A stretch of DNA of 54,789 nucleotides from 2-01-FULL-40-13 sp964433155 (GCA_964433155.1 CAYSQE010000008.1:1-54789); one strand, 5' to 3'; positions 1 through 8,172 are shown, counted from the first letter of the stretch. Program-made: numbers and translations. The notes: a model not told the origin generated them from the letters alone.

Positions 1-173
1 TTTTGCAGATCTTCTGCGGCATTTTCTGAATCGTCAACACTATCTTTTAGCACAACAATATATTGATCTGGTAGAACATTGGGTTTCTTATCTTGTCCAT
101 AACTTGTCTTTAGTAAACCTCTTCCAAAAAGAAGTAAAGAAAGCATGACTATAAATAAGAATAGTTTTTTCAC
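1..173 (-). CDS. Subtilase-like secreted protease, N-terminal fragment
   Basis: The gene runs off the left edge. The visible 57 codons start with GTG at 173 (a GTA AGC precedes it, with an AGG-type ribosome site). Residues 2-20 are a basic-hydrophobic signal peptide (VKKLFLFIVMLSLLLFG). The segment that follows, PDQYIVVLKDSVDDSENAA, resembles the start of an inhibitor I9 propeptide, which in subtilisin-type (S8) peptidases folds the enzyme and is then cleaved off. The catalytic domain is outside the window, so the S8 assignment is inferred from the propeptide only. A second Met at codon 10 is an alternative start. The gene diverges from the LCP gene at 407. Confidence 0.55.
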   Translation of the reverse strand, partial: MKKLFLFIVMLSLLLFGRGLLKTSYGQDKKPNVLPDQYIVVLKDSVDDSENAAEDLQ

Positions 174-406
174 GCTTACCTGAATTATAAAAATACTTAT
201 TCCATATGTCAAGAGGTTTTGATGGTATACCCCTTTGCTTTCAAATTATAAAAGGTATAATACCTAACGAAGCTTTGATTTTACAGTAAGTTCAGACAGT
301 TGAAATAAAGATTGGTTCTCTATTTGAAAGCTACGGTAGGTATATACCAACATATATCTACAATATTTTAAAATCAAAGCGGAGTGGTATAAAATATAGG
401 CTACCT

Positions 407-1543
407 ATGAAAAAAATCTTAGTGATTATGGTGGGATTGATTATTGCGGCAAGCATTTTTTATCTTTTCAAATTTGCAGATTTTTATCGATCCATCTATA
501 CACCAAAGGATATTTTCAGATCACCAATCAACAATACCCAGCCCAAAGAAAAAAATACCTTCTCTATCGTTCTATTGGGCTATGCAGGCAGCAATCATCA
601 GGGAACATATCTTACCGATACCGTGATCGTCCTCACTTTTGATGTTAAAAAGAAAAGCGCCTTGCTTATCTCATTGCCAAGAGATATCTGGGTGAAACTA
701 CCGACAAAATCTGGTGATGATTTCCGCGCAAAAATAAATACAGTCTATGAAACAGAGCTTTTTCCCAATGATTTTCCTGATCTTAATACAAAGATCGCCG
801 GCTCTAAAAGCGATGCAGAGCTCACCAAACATGTCATAGGCGAAATCACAGGTCTGACTATAGATAATTATGTCTCTATTGATTTTGAAAGTTTTACTCG
901 CGCAATCGATGTGGTGGGAGGTGTGGATATTGAAGTCGCAAAAACTTTTGAGGACGCAAAATATCCTGTCGAGGGAAAAGAAAACGATACGTGCGAGAAA
1001 AAGGATAAGGAGCTTGAAGAAGCCTTAAAGATTGCGACACAAGAACCAGAGATCGCTTTCCCCTGTCGCTATGAAAAAATTAGTTTTGCAGCTGGACAAC
1101 AACATATGGATGGCAAGACAGCGCTTAAATTTGTCAGGTCACGCCAGTCTCCACAAGATGGCGGCGATTTTGCAAGGGCTAGAAGACAACAGCAGCTTCT
1201 TGAGGCGGTGAGAAATAAGATATTGTCTGTTGATTTTGTCATTAAAATTCCCGCACTTCTTGATCAGATGAAAAATTATGTCAAGACAGACGTCTCACCT
1301 TCCGAAATACAAAATTACCTCAAACAAACTCCAAATATAGGCGAATATAAACTTACCTCAATCGTTCTAAGTGACCAAAATGTCCTCAAATCAGACCGCT
1401 CTGATAACGGCCAATTTATCTTAATTCCAAAGGAAGGCAAAAATACATGGGGCGCGGTTAAGGAATTTATCAAAAATAGTATTGAAGGAATAACGCCAAC
1501 TCCTGCTCCATCGAGATCTCTATCACCTCCTAAAAAAAGTTAA
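407..1543 (+). CDS. LytR-CpsA-Psr (LCP) family protein
   Basis: LCP enzymes transfer undecaprenyl-linked glycopolymers onto peptidoglycan or surface proteins outside the membrane. Residues 1-22 form a signal anchor. The LCP core follows: SIVLLGYAG with LTDTVIVLTFD, the SLPRDIWVKLP strand, and the late RSRQSPQDGGDFARARRQQ block with the conserved arginines and aspartate that bind the polyprenyl pyrophosphate. At 378 aa it is of normal length; a Pro/Ser-rich tail of about 20 residues ends it and there is no LytR_C domain (LytR_C occurs on separate proteins at 8.2 and 13.1 kb). The last 200 bp are repeated as gene remnants at 3986 and 6141, so this locus once held tandem LCP copies. A TATAAA-like -10 lies at 388. 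Confidence 0.9.
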   Translation: MKKILVIMVGLIIAASIFYLFKFADFYRSIYTPKDIFRSPINNTQPKEKNTFSIVLLGYAGSNHQGTYLTDTVIVLTFDVKKKSALLISLPRDIWVKLPTKSGDDFRAKINTVYETELFPNDFPDLNTKIAGSKSDAELTKHVIGEITGLTIDNYVSIDFESFTRAIDVVGGVDIEVAKTFEDAKYPVEGKENDTCEKKDKELEEALKIATQEPEIAFPCRYEKISFAAGQQHMDGKTALKFVRSRQSPQDGGDFARARRQQQLLEAVRNKILSVDFVIKIPALLDQMKNYVKTDVSPSEIQNYLKQTPNIGEYKLTSIVLSDQNVLKSDRSDNGQFILIPKEGKNTWGAVKEFIKNSIEGITPTPAPSRSLSPPKKS

Positions 1544-1575
1544 ACCGTAAGCTCACTGTACTCATCTTAAGGCCG

Positions 1576-2079
1576 TTATCTTACCATATTGTAGTGCCGA
1601 ATAAGATCAACAATTGGAAATCTTAAAGCTCTTTTATCGACTAATTCATTAGTCGGGGAATATTCAACGTCGGGAACAGGAATCATCCTTTCACCAGATC
1701 TTATACTAAAGTGTGATTCACCCTCTCTCGGATTTTGTCTAAACCATATAGTTTCTTCAAATGTTCCTGTAAAGCTTGGGTCCCACTCATGTATCTTACT
1801 ATAGATCAAGGCTAAGCCTTGGACTCGGTCTCCTACCGAATATACTTCAAGTGGAGGAGTTTGGATTCTGCCTTTTTTTTTCTTTGTATAGTCTACATCA
1901 TGAGAAAAAGTGGCAATTAGTATTTGACCAGGTTTTATTAACGTTATATCCCTAAACGTATATCCTTGGGGGAAATGAACCAGGCCAAAACAGATGAGCT
2001 CAGGATCGCGAGCGATGCGAACATAATCTCTTTCTGGATCTGGATAATTCACTGCATCGAGCGTTACTTGTTTATTCAT
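1576..2079 (-). CDS. Uncharacterised 167-aa protein
   Basis: I do not recognise this soluble protein. It has no signal peptide or membrane segment; it is rich in beta-prone stretches and Pro, and contains a KKKK patch at about residue 66-70. The gene is convergent with the LCP gene and has its own promoter on the minus strand: TTGATT at 2122-2127, 17 bp, TATAAT at 2099-2104, then a 19-nt leader. It is the first cargo gene placed after the intact LCP gene, next to repeat copy A1 at 2183. Confidence 0.6.
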   Translation of the reverse strand: MNKQVTLDAVNYPDPERDYVRIARDPELICFGLVHFPQGYTFRDITLIKPGQILIATFSHDVDYTKKKKGRIQTPPLEVYSVGDRVQGLALIYSKIHEWDPSFTGTFEETIWFRQNPREGESHFSIRSGERMIPVPDVEYSPTNELVDKRALRFPIVDLIRHYNMVR

Positions 2080-2180
2080 AGGATTCTAAACACCCAAGAT
2101 TATACCTCTATGACTTTCTAAAATCAACATCTTCCACAACTATCGCTCCCGAAAAGATCCAAAATTGTAAATTCTTTTAG

Positions 2181-2220
2181 ACTGTCAGAAAAGCATTCTC
2201 AACCCCAGAGGTTGGTAAAC
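2181..2220 (+). repeat. Dispersed palindromic repeat A, copy 1
   Basis: Family A consensus, read from five copies, is a left part TGTCAGnAnAAT, then TTTCAACC, a short centre, GGTTGA and a right part GATTAG. The centre forms an inverted repeat (here CAACCCCAGAGGTTG at 2200-2214). This copy lies 38 bp upstream of the -35 box of the toxin-antitoxin pair, and copy 2 lies just after that pair, in the same orientation. Confidence 0.75.
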
Positions 2221-2257
2221 CACATCATTCTACAGATTAAAATACATATTCTAATAC

Positions 2258-2286
2258 TTGACAAATACGAAGGATTGCGTTACCAT
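2258..2286 (+). promoter_or_regulatory. Promoter of the 2296 toxin-antitoxin pair
   Basis: TTGACA at 2258-2263, 17-bp spacer, TACCAT at 2281-2286, and the ATG at 2296 only 9 nt further on. This predicts a leaderless or nearly leaderless mRNA and decides the start of the antitoxin gene. Confidence 0.6.
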
Positions 2287-2295
2287 AAATACATT

Positions 2296-2547
2296 ATGAA
2301 CACTATAGTGCCTGTTACTGATTTTGTAAGAAGTTTTGGAAAATATATGGATATGCTTGGTGAGTTGAACGAAATTATCATCACTCGCTTAGGTAAACCA
2401 TACGCTATCCTCAAACCTGTTCCGATCGAGAAAAATAAAAAACTTCTGGATTTCTTTGGAATCTGGAAAGGAACAACTCTTGATGACGATAGACTGTGGA
2501 AAGATGTCTTAAAAAGAAAAAATCGCACTTATACTCCTTCCGTATGA
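2296..2547 (+). CDS. Phd/YefM-like antitoxin
   Basis: This 83-aa protein has the layout of type II antitoxins of the prevent-host-death class: an N-terminal beta-alpha DNA-binding fold (VTDFVRSFGKYMDMLGE, then IIITRLGKPYAILKPV) and a flexible C-terminal toxin-neutralising tail (GTTLDDDRLWKDVL). The open frame extends upstream to 2212, but the promoter at 2258-2286 supports the ATG at 2296. The stop overlaps the toxin start as ATGA, the usual translationally coupled order antitoxin-toxin. The antitoxin probably autorepresses the promoter. Confidence 0.75.
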   Translation: MNTIVPVTDFVRSFGKYMDMLGELNEIIITRLGKPYAILKPVPIEKNKKLLDFFGIWKGTTLDDDRLWKDVLKRKNRTYTPSV

Positions 2548-2945
2548 CCTATTTACTCGATACATCAATAATAATCGATATTCTGCGGAGAAAAGAAACC
2601 GCGAGAGATTTTATTCTCGATCACATGAATGATGAAATCGTCACGAGTGCAGTTTGCAAAGCAGAAATCATGACTGCAGTCTTTCGTGAACAAACAAATC
2701 TTGTAGCCAAACGATTGAGGCAAGTACAAGAAGTGTTTCAGACATTTACGGAAGTAGTCGCCTTCGATAGTGGGCAAGCTGAAATTGCCGGACAATTAAA
2801 AGCACAGCTTCAGAAAAAAGGAGAAATGATTGATGATCTTGATATTCTTATCGCAGCATCTGCCCTTAGTCTCAATGCTATCCTCGTTTCCCATAACACC
2901 AAACACTTCAGACGCATTCCCTCTTTGCGACTAATTGATAGCTAA
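2544..2945 (+). CDS. PIN-domain toxin (VapC type)
   Basis: PIN nucleases of this type cleave tRNA or rRNA and are held inactive by the partner antitoxin. The 133-aa protein has the full acidic set: first Asp in YLLDTSIIIDILR, Glu in CKAEIMTA, the pair in DDLDILIAASAL, and the last polar residue in SHNTKHFRRI. The start is the ATG overlapping the antitoxin stop; the open frame begins earlier at 2496 but that would run through the antitoxin. Direct repeats of family A sit on both sides of this pair, so it looks like a movable cassette. Confidence 0.87.
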   Translation: MTYLLDTSIIIDILRRKETARDFILDHMNDEIVTSAVCKAEIMTAVFREQTNLVAKRLRQVQEVFQTFTEVVAFDSGQAEIAGQLKAQLQKKGEMIDDLDILIAASALSLNAILVSHNTKHFRRIPSLRLIDS

Positions 2946-2955
2946 CAATCTGGGT

Positions 2956-2996
2956 TGTCAGAAAATCATTTTCAACCCCAGAGGTTGAAATGAGGT
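2956..2996 (+). repeat. Dispersed palindromic repeat A, copy 2
   Basis: TGTCAG at 2956, palindromic centre CAACCCCAGAGGTTG at 2973-2987, followed by a partial extra GAGGTTGAA. It begins 11 bp after the toxin stop codon. With copy 1 it brackets the toxin-antitoxin pair as direct repeats about 770 bp apart. Confidence 0.75.
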
Positions 2997-3089
2997 TGAA
3001 ATTCGTATCTGCATCTATATCGCCTTTTCCTCATTTAAGTAAAGTTAAGAATAGCAGTGTCAAACATTGAGGGAAAATAAACATAGAGG

Positions 3090-3337
3090 TTAGGCCAGTT
3101 TTGCTTCAAGTGATCGCGTAGGCGCAGTATCAGTTAGAAGACCCATCTCTCTACTTTTTACCTTAGTGTAACTCCATGCTTGGAGCGCAATTGCTGCACC
3201 CTTAAGTAAAAGTTCCTTTGTCGTTGGATTTTTTGCTTCTGCAGCGTGTTTGAGTAAAAACAAAAAAGAGTAATTTAACCTGATGCAAAAGGCCGAATTC
3301 CAACCGGAGCGGTCGGATATCGGGTTGGCATGACAAC
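3090..3337 (-). pseudogene. Remnant of an unknown coding region
   Basis: One minus-strand frame stays open for about 80 codons to a TAA at 3090-3092 and reads like protein (for example LLKHAAEAKNPTTKELLLKG and AIALQAWSYTKVKSREMGLL), but there is no start codon of any usual kind near its beginning, and it collides with the 3' end of the gene at 3338. I read it as the 3' part of a lost gene. I do not recognise the family. The DNA at 3145-3162 is an 18-bp match to the promoter region of the thermonuclease at 33259. Confidence 0.4.
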
Positions 3338-3742
3338 TTATTTGATGGTCGCAAGAGACGTTTTAAGTTTTAAATTATCAAACGTAATCGAAAATAAAGA
3401 CCAAAAATCAAGTCTGCCTAAAAGAGGATCAATTCTGCTCTCTAAAAAATAACATCGCAGTTTGAATTCCTTGGCTTTGATTTTGCACGCAAGTGTAATT
3501 GGATAGCCATTAATTCCCCTTCCTTCAACGCCACCTATCGTAACTTTTTCTTTTTTATTAGCTGTATAGTTAAAAAGCTCTGCATAAGGATTGAGTGGTA
3601 ACGTAGTTACGTCAGCTCCAGAATCAAGAAGAAATTTGATAATGAGAAACCCTCGTGTTGTTTTGATCTCAACATTGACTCGAGGATCAATAAGCTGACC
3701 TTCTTCAATATATTTTTTCTCGTAGGGAAAGTCTATATACAT
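3338..3742 (-). CDS. Retropepsin-like aspartyl protease
   Basis: The 134-aa protein has the D-S/T-G-A signature of a single-lobe retropepsin fold: FLLDSGADVTTLP at about residue 38-50, followed by the VTIGGVEGRG flap-like strand and the IDPLLGRLDFW block near the C-terminus. Such proteins act as homodimers. It has no signal peptide, so a cytoplasmic role is likely. It overlaps the upstream DUF5678-like gene by 38 nt, so the two are one transcription unit. Substrate unknown. A second, shorter protein of the same fold lies at 31617. Confidence 0.75.
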   Translation of the reverse strand: MYIDFPYEKKYIEEGQLIDPRVNVEIKTTRGFLIIKFLLDSGADVTTLPLNPYAELFNYTANKKEKVTIGGVEGRGINGYPITLACKIKAKEFKLRCYFLESRIDPLLGRLDFWSLFSITFDNLKLKTSLATIK

Positions 3743-3932
3743 TGATTGTGCCTGATTTTTGCACTGGTCCTATAAATACGACGTTTCGCGGACTTACATG
3801 TTTTTTTTCTAACTTTTTAAACAGTTCGGAGAATTTTTTCCCAAAAGCCACGACTTCTTTTTCTTCCTTATCAAGAGCAACAACTCGACCAGGATATTTT
3901 TTTTGTAAATAAATGTATGAGATCTTTTTCAT
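3705..3932 (-). CDS. Small DUF5678-like protein
   Basis: 75 aa. The pattern YPGRVVALDKEEKEVVAFGK, then a helix FSELFKKLEKKH and a short beta strand NVVFIGPV, is that of the DUF5678 family of small proteins, which are often encoded directly before a retropepsin-like protein, as here. The function of the pair is not known to me. The gene lies on the minus strand and is co-transcribed with the protease at 3338; upstream of it there is only the decayed LCP tail of the other strand. Confidence 0.65.
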   Translation of the reverse strand: MKKISYIYLQKKYPGRVVALDKEEKEVVAFGKKFSELFKKLEKKHVSPRNVVFIGPVQKSGTINVYRLSLREKIY

Positions 3933-3985
3933 ACTATTTATGATATATGAACTCTTAATAAATCACAACATATAAAAAAATAATT

Positions 3986-4189
3986 GGTGAATATAAACTT
4001 ACCTCAATCGTTCTAAGTGACCAAAATGTTCTTAAATCAGACCGCTCTGAAAACGGTCAATTTATCTTAATTCCAAAGGAAGGCAAAAATACATGGGGCG
4101 CGGTTAAGGAATTTATCAAAAATAGTATTGAAGGAATAACGCCGACTCCGACAAAAACGCTCTCGCCCTCCCTGTTAAAAACTAAATAG
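3986..4189 (+). pseudogene. LCP gene 3' remnant, copy 2
   Basis: From GGT GAA TAT AAA to a TAG at 4187-4189, this stretch matches the last 68 codons of the LCP gene (1336-1543) almost base for base: LTSIVLSDQNVLKSD and PKEGKNTWGAVKEFIKN are shared. It then diverges in the Pro/Ser-rich tail. There is no 5' part; the upstream sequence is the start of the accessory gene 3705-3932. The last 8 bases overlap the stop region of the minus-strand gene 4182-6062. Confidence 0.85.
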
Positions 4190-6062
4190 GGGGGTAATCG
4201 ATATCGATACCTAAGCTTGGTCCAACAGTAATTGCTCTTTGCCATCCCGAGTAGATTTTGCTTCCTAGGAACTTCCGAGCTGCATTATCTATCACTGCCA
4301 TTTTATGAGGATTAATGTCTTGGTCGGGGTATTCTTTAGGAAATCGACCTCTGCGATACCTCCATTCCATCTTCGTGAAATCAGAGAAGGCTTCGGGAAG
4401 TGCCTGGGGCAGAATCAATGCTGTGTTTACATATGAGTTATAATAGTCACGAAAACTTCTCAGAAGCACACGGTTATTAATAAGTTCATCTACATCAGAT
4501 CGGAGGAATTGACCTAACAAGGACGGATACGGAGCGATGTCACGAATAAATGAAATGAGATACATTTGCCAATAGAGCTGATTACGTGTTTCACCTCGTA
4601 AATCAGTAAATTCCTGCTGAACTTCATCCAGTAAGAATCGTGTAGTGGCTACAGAGATGGCTGCCTGAAACTTCCAATCATACTCGAGCTGGCCAAGCGT
4701 TGGATACGAGTTAAGTCTCGCTTCACGCATATTTGTAGCCGCAACGTCAAAAGAATTAAGAGGAACTCGTAGCTGCAAAACAGGACGATTGCCAATTTTA
4801 CGCTGTAAAAAATCTATAAAAGTTGGATTAAAGATCTGATCGGCAAGAAGAGCTAGTTCTGCTTCTTGAGGAGATTTCCGATATTGATCTAACCAATATT
4901 CTGTGATCGCATCTAAAATAAACTCGCCTCTTTCTTTATAGTATTGATCTTGTGGAATAGGTGGCGCATAAAAATTGCCTCCTGTTGCTTGATCAAAATG
5001 GTCTTCATCCCACTGAACGCCAGTGTAAAAATCTCTCGTATAGCTAAATACACGCTTCCCTATACCAATAGTTGTAAACGCTCGCGAAGCAGAATTTGCA
5101 TCAAAAAAATCGTCGAGCGTATGTGGATTATGGCGAAGAAACTCAGAGGCCGCCTTTTTTAAGTCTTCCCTTGTTATATCAAGAGCGTGCTTTGCTTTAA
5201 CTAAATCAGTCATTCGTGATGTTGCTTGAGGATATGAGACGAAAGCAAACTCAGCTACCTTTGGATAATGATCTTTGATAAACTGGTATCCCAACGCATA
5301 AACGATTGGTTCAATATCCATCATACCTATGGTTGTATTCAACAGACGAACAGCATCATTTGGAGACATTGGTCGAAGTGAACGGTCAATTTTTATATTC
5401 AGTCCGAGTCGATCTACCCACTCTTGCAGTTCTTTTCTTCCACCAGGTGTGAACACATCATTATAAGGATCTGATAAAGCTTGTTGGATAAACTCTGTAA
5501 CCGTAGCTCCACCAATTCCTTCGCCAAGTTGCAGAGCAGTATTCATAAGAAACTGAAGTTGAGAAATTTTTACGTCCTCTCGTTGATTAGCTATGCCACC
5601 AACATCTTGACCTGAAAACAAATATGTTTCTAAAAATACGGCAGGGTGTAGATCAACAAAACGGGACAGTGTACACGATTGTTCGATAAAACGGCTCGTA
5701 AATTCAACATAGTTTGGCCTCGTACGTGAGTCCATTTGATTGTGTAACACCGAAGTGATTCGATGAATCCAGTACATCTGATCCTTAAACGTAGGAAACC
5801 CAATGATTGGTTCTTCATCCTCCTTATCGACAAGGGTGGCTAGATTGTGATTATATATGGCTTGAAGCTCCCTATCATTAAGAAAATCCCTTTCAGGGGG
5901 TGGATCACCTATCATTCGCGCGCGACCATTTGGATATTGTCGGGCGCTAATGGCTTGAAATCCTGTCGCGGTAGTTTGAAATTTATTTAAAATCTCATAA
6001 AAAACTCCTAATGCTAATAATCCTGCACCTCTTTTTAACACTTGCCTTCTTGATAGCTCCAT
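4182..6062 (-). CDS. Large exported RR-signal protein of unknown function
   Basis: 626 aa. The N-terminus MELSRRQVLKRGAGLLALGVF matches a twin-arginine type signal (S-R-R-x-[FVL]-L-K followed by a hydrophobic run). The rest is a long soluble, helix-rich, aromatic-rich domain that I do not recognise; no metal or catalytic motif stands out. The start is fixed by a promoter with perfect spacing: TTGATT at 6092-6097, 17 bp, GATAAT at 6069-6074, 6 bp, ATG. No tatABC gene is in the window, so Tat export is an inference. It sits between two LCP gene remnants and is therefore cargo of that locus. Its 3' end overlaps the remnant at 3986. Confidence 0.7.
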   Translation of the reverse strand: MELSRRQVLKRGAGLLALGVFYEILNKFQTTATGFQAISARQYPNGRARMIGDPPPERDFLNDRELQAIYNHNLATLVDKEDEEPIIGFPTFKDQMYWIHRITSVLHNQMDSRTRPNYVEFTSRFIEQSCTLSRFVDLHPAVFLETYLFSGQDVGGIANQREDVKISQLQFLMNTALQLGEGIGGATVTEFIQQALSDPYNDVFTPGGRKELQEWVDRLGLNIKIDRSLRPMSPNDAVRLLNTTIGMMDIEPIVYALGYQFIKDHYPKVAEFAFVSYPQATSRMTDLVKAKHALDITREDLKKAASEFLRHNPHTLDDFFDANSASRAFTTIGIGKRVFSYTRDFYTGVQWDEDHFDQATGGNFYAPPIPQDQYYKERGEFILDAITEYWLDQYRKSPQEAELALLADQIFNPTFIDFLQRKIGNRPVLQLRVPLNSFDVAATNMREARLNSYPTLGQLEYDWKFQAAISVATTRFLLDEVQQEFTDLRGETRNQLYWQMYLISFIRDIAPYPSLLGQFLRSDVDELINNRVLLRSFRDYYNSYVNTALILPQALPEAFSDFTKMEWRYRRGRFPKEYPDQDINPHKMAVIDNAARKFLGSKIYSGWQRAITVGPSLGIDIDYPPI

Positions 6063-6068
6063 AAAAGC

Positions 6069-6097
6069 ATTATCTCATTTATCCTATAATAAATCAA
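6069..6097 (-). promoter_or_regulatory. Promoter of the 626-aa gene
   Basis: On the minus strand TTGATT (6092-6097), 17-bp spacer, GATAAT (6069-6074), then 6 bp to the ATG at 6062. The same geometry recurs at many genes of this window. Confidence 0.55.
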
Positions 6098-6140
6098 CAC
6101 TTCAACCTCATCCCAGAGGACGGAATTGATCAATTGAGCG

Positions 6141-6227
6141 AAGTGCAAAAAATTTATCAAAAATGCTGTTCTTGAAATTACGCCAAGTCCAACTCCAACA
6201 AGCTCACCTTTGCCCCTCTTACGCTGA
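6141..6227 (+). pseudogene. LCP gene 3' remnant, copy 3
   Basis: About 25 codons ending in TGA at 6225-6227 read KKFIKNAVLEITPSPTPTSS, which corresponds to the EFIKNSIEGITPTPAPSRS tail of the intact LCP protein. Everything upstream is lost. Directly downstream (6257-6300) is a hairpin-forming sequence with a GTGGTATA block like the one before the intact LCP gene (385-391), as if the promoter of a further LCP copy had survived. Confidence 0.6.
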
Positions 6228-6355
6228 TTTGTCCTGCTCAGCAGGATTAAAGCAGTTTAGAGGGGTATATACTCGAGCAAATTCATTTGCGAGTGGTATA
6301 CACTAGCTCCTCCAAAAAGTTGACAGAGGAATCTATTGTTATACAATTGAAGCAC

Positions 6356-6823
6356 ATGTTGAGTGAATTGACACAATCAGGCGTTGAAGCAGCTACAAAC
6401 ATTTGGCCTTACTTAGTTTTTATTGCTCCTACCCTTGTTGCAATTCCTCCGACAATAAAAAAATTTAATTTTAAAATTTTAGCAGAAAGCGGGAGGAAAA
6501 ATGCATTTGGGAAAGAAGTATCACCTCATCCTATATATCAGAAACCAGGTCCTCTACTGAGAATGCCAGCAAAAACAACAATATTACTTTTAGGCAATGA
6601 CAATAACCCAGTAGCCTTTATCGATGACCGCGGGGCAGAAACTTTTGTTGCCGCAACTGATGAAGAACCTGAAGAAATTGGTGGAGGATGGAGAGTAAAA
6701 ACTAAAAATTTTGCGACATTAAGACGTGATAAGGAGTCATTTACGTTGCTTAACGGAATTGCAACAATGTTATATTTTACTGCAAAACATGAACCTCCTC
6801 CCAAACAAATATTTTCCAGGTAA
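6356..6823 (+). CDS. Uncharacterised membrane-anchored protein
   Basis: 155 aa, not recognised. One hydrophobic segment near the N-terminus (WPYLVFIAPTLVAIPPTI, about residues 19-36) is followed by a soluble domain with beta-prone stretches (TTILLLGNDNNPVAFIDDRG). The open frame starts earlier, but a promoter with TTGACA at 6320-6325 and TACAAT at 6342-6347 points to the ATG at 6356, 8 nt after the -10. Confidence 0.6.
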   Translation: MLSELTQSGVEAATNIWPYLVFIAPTLVAIPPTIKKFNFKILAESGRKNAFGKEVSPHPIYQKPGPLLRMPAKTTILLLGNDNNPVAFIDDRGAETFVAATDEEPEEIGGGWRVKTKNFATLRRDKESFTLLNGIATMLYFTAKHEPPPKQIFSR

Positions 6824-6879
6824 TACTCACAAACCAGCAAATAACCTTGGCCGAAGAAGGTTCTAAATTTGTAGATATA

Positions 6880-7518
6880 TTAACGTATGCCTTCTGTTTT
6901 TTTGATAAAGAAATCTACTCCATCCGACTCCAAGACAAAATAGCCCAGATTTGCTACCGCTCCGGGAGCCAGATTTTCATAAGTGCCATATCCAAGATGA
7001 ATCAGTAAGGATCTCATCATTCCTCCATGGCTGACGATAAGTATTGTTTTACCAAGATAAGCTAGTGAGACCTCTCGCAAAAAAGTGATAAATCGGCTTA
7101 CGATTTCTTCGTCGCTTTCGATATCAGGAGCAAATTTAAAACTGAACTTTTCTCTTTCAGATAAGGTCTCATATTGTAAAATCATTTCTTTTAACTCTCT
7201 TCCATAAACTTCATATTTTTCCCCCTCAAGTCTGCCAAAACTTCGCTCCCGCAGAAGCTTGTTCGTTTTTACAATTAACTTATGCTCTAGTGCGATAGCT
7301 TCTGCGGTCTTTTTTGACCGTAAAAGATCTGATGAAAAAGCTTCATCAAAATGTATATTTTTAAGCTTTTGAGCAACCTTCTTCGTTTGAGCTATTCCCT
7401 CTGCTGTTAAAGGATAATCGGATTGTCCCTGAAGGACTTTATCAACATTGGCAATCGTCTCTCCATGACGAACAATATAGATAGTACAGTACTGTTTTTG
7501 GTTTTTTATATCAAGCAT
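6880..7518 (-). CDS. Histidine phosphatase superfamily (phosphoglycerate mutase-like)
   Basis: 212 aa. The N-terminal IYIVRHGETIANVDKVLQGQ carries the phospho-accepting His of the RHG motif; LRERSFGRLEG supplies the usual Glu-containing loop; SHGGMMRSLL near the C-terminus carries the second catalytic His. The fold covers cofactor-dependent phosphoglycerate mutases and broad phosphatases, and the sequence does not separate them; a phosphatase on a small phosphorylated metabolite is more likely at this length. It is cytoplasmic and monocistronic. Confidence 0.88.
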   Translation of the reverse strand: MLDIKNQKQYCTIYIVRHGETIANVDKVLQGQSDYPLTAEGIAQTKKVAQKLKNIHFDEAFSSDLLRSKKTAEAIALEHKLIVKTNKLLRERSFGRLEGEKYEVYGRELKEMILQYETLSEREKFSFKFAPDIESDEEIVSRFITFLREVSLAYLGKTILIVSHGGMMRSLLIHLGYGTYENLAPGAVANLGYFVLESDGVDFFIKKTEGIR

Positions 7519-7580
7519 AAGTAACTATTGTAACAGTCTACAAGAAAAATTTGTAGCATATAAGCCGTTGAAACAAATTG

Positions 7581-7619
7581 GACTTATTAGTCAAATAAGA
7601 CATATATGTCTTATTTGAA
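7581..7619 (+). repeat. Nine-bp repeat array, copy 1
   Basis: After GAC there are four consecutive 9-mers: TTATTAGTC, AAATAAGAC, ATATATGTC, TTATTTGAA. The ATG of the gene at 7606 lies inside the third unit, so the repeat supplies the first codons. Related arrays are at 7932, 44471 and 48087. Confidence 0.7.
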
Positions 7620-8172
7620 TGGTGGTTACGAAAATCTGCTTGTTTATTGGATCTCCGTGGAAATTTACGATTTAACTTCAATCTTCTGCAGTCGTTATAT
7701 AAATTCAAAATCACGAACCCACGACCAAATGATTCAAGCTGCCAGGTCAGGCAAACAAAATATAGTTGAAGGATCGTTGGAAAATAGTATGGAAAGCAAC
7801 ATAAAACTAACTGGAGTTGCACGAGCAAGTTTTGGAGAACTACTCGAAGACTATAGAGATTATCTTAGGCAGCACGAACTCAACCAATGGCAAGTAGCCG
7901 ATCCTCGAGTAATTCAGATTCGTAGAATAAAGTCAAATAAGACAAATTTGTCAAATAAGACTTATTGGTCTTATAAGTCCTATATGGCTAGCGCTGAATA
8001 CTTTGCAAATCTCATGGTAACACTTTGCTTTAAGGAAGGTTATCTTCTTGATCAACTTTTGAAAGCTCAAAAAGAAAAATTTATCCGAGAAGGTGGTTTT
8101 AGAGAAAAGCTCTTTAAAGAACGCATTGATTATAAAAACAAAGAAAAAATATTTAGATCAAGGAAAATTTGA
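7606..8172 (+). CDS. Four-helix bundle suffix-domain protein (S23/IVP family relative)
   Basis: 188 aa. GGYENLLVYWISVEIYD, then SRTHDQMIQAARSGKQNIVE and KLTGVARASFGELLEDYRDY are hallmarks of the four-helix bundle group related to the 23S rRNA intervening-sequence protein, in its version with an extra C-terminal domain. The molecular role is unknown. The middle of the protein (NKTNLSNKTYWSYKSYMA) is encoded by six 9-bp repeat units (7935-7988) and so is a stretch of three-residue repeats; the same repeat forms the start of the gene. Confidence 0.8.
   Translation: MSYLNGGYENLLVYWISVEIYDLTSIFCSRYINSKSRTHDQMIQAARSGKQNIVEGSLENSMESNIKLTGVARASFGELLEDYRDYLRQHELNQWQVADPRVIQIRRIKSNKTNLSNKTYWSYKSYMASAEYFANLMVTLCFKEGYLLDQLLKAQKEKFIREGGFREKLFKERIDYKNKEKIFRSRKI
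7932..7988 (+). repeat. Nine-bp repeat array inside a coding region, copy 2
   Basis: Six units of 9 bp after GTC: AAATAAGAC, AAATTTGTC, AAATAAGAC, TTATTGGTC, TTATAAGTC, CTATATGGC. Because 9 is a multiple of 3, a gain or loss of a unit would keep the frame and change the protein by three residues. Confidence 0.75.

Noticed and set aside
2212..2547. Longer antitoxin from 2212
   Set aside because: The extra 28 residues lie over the promoter and are not part of the Phd fold.
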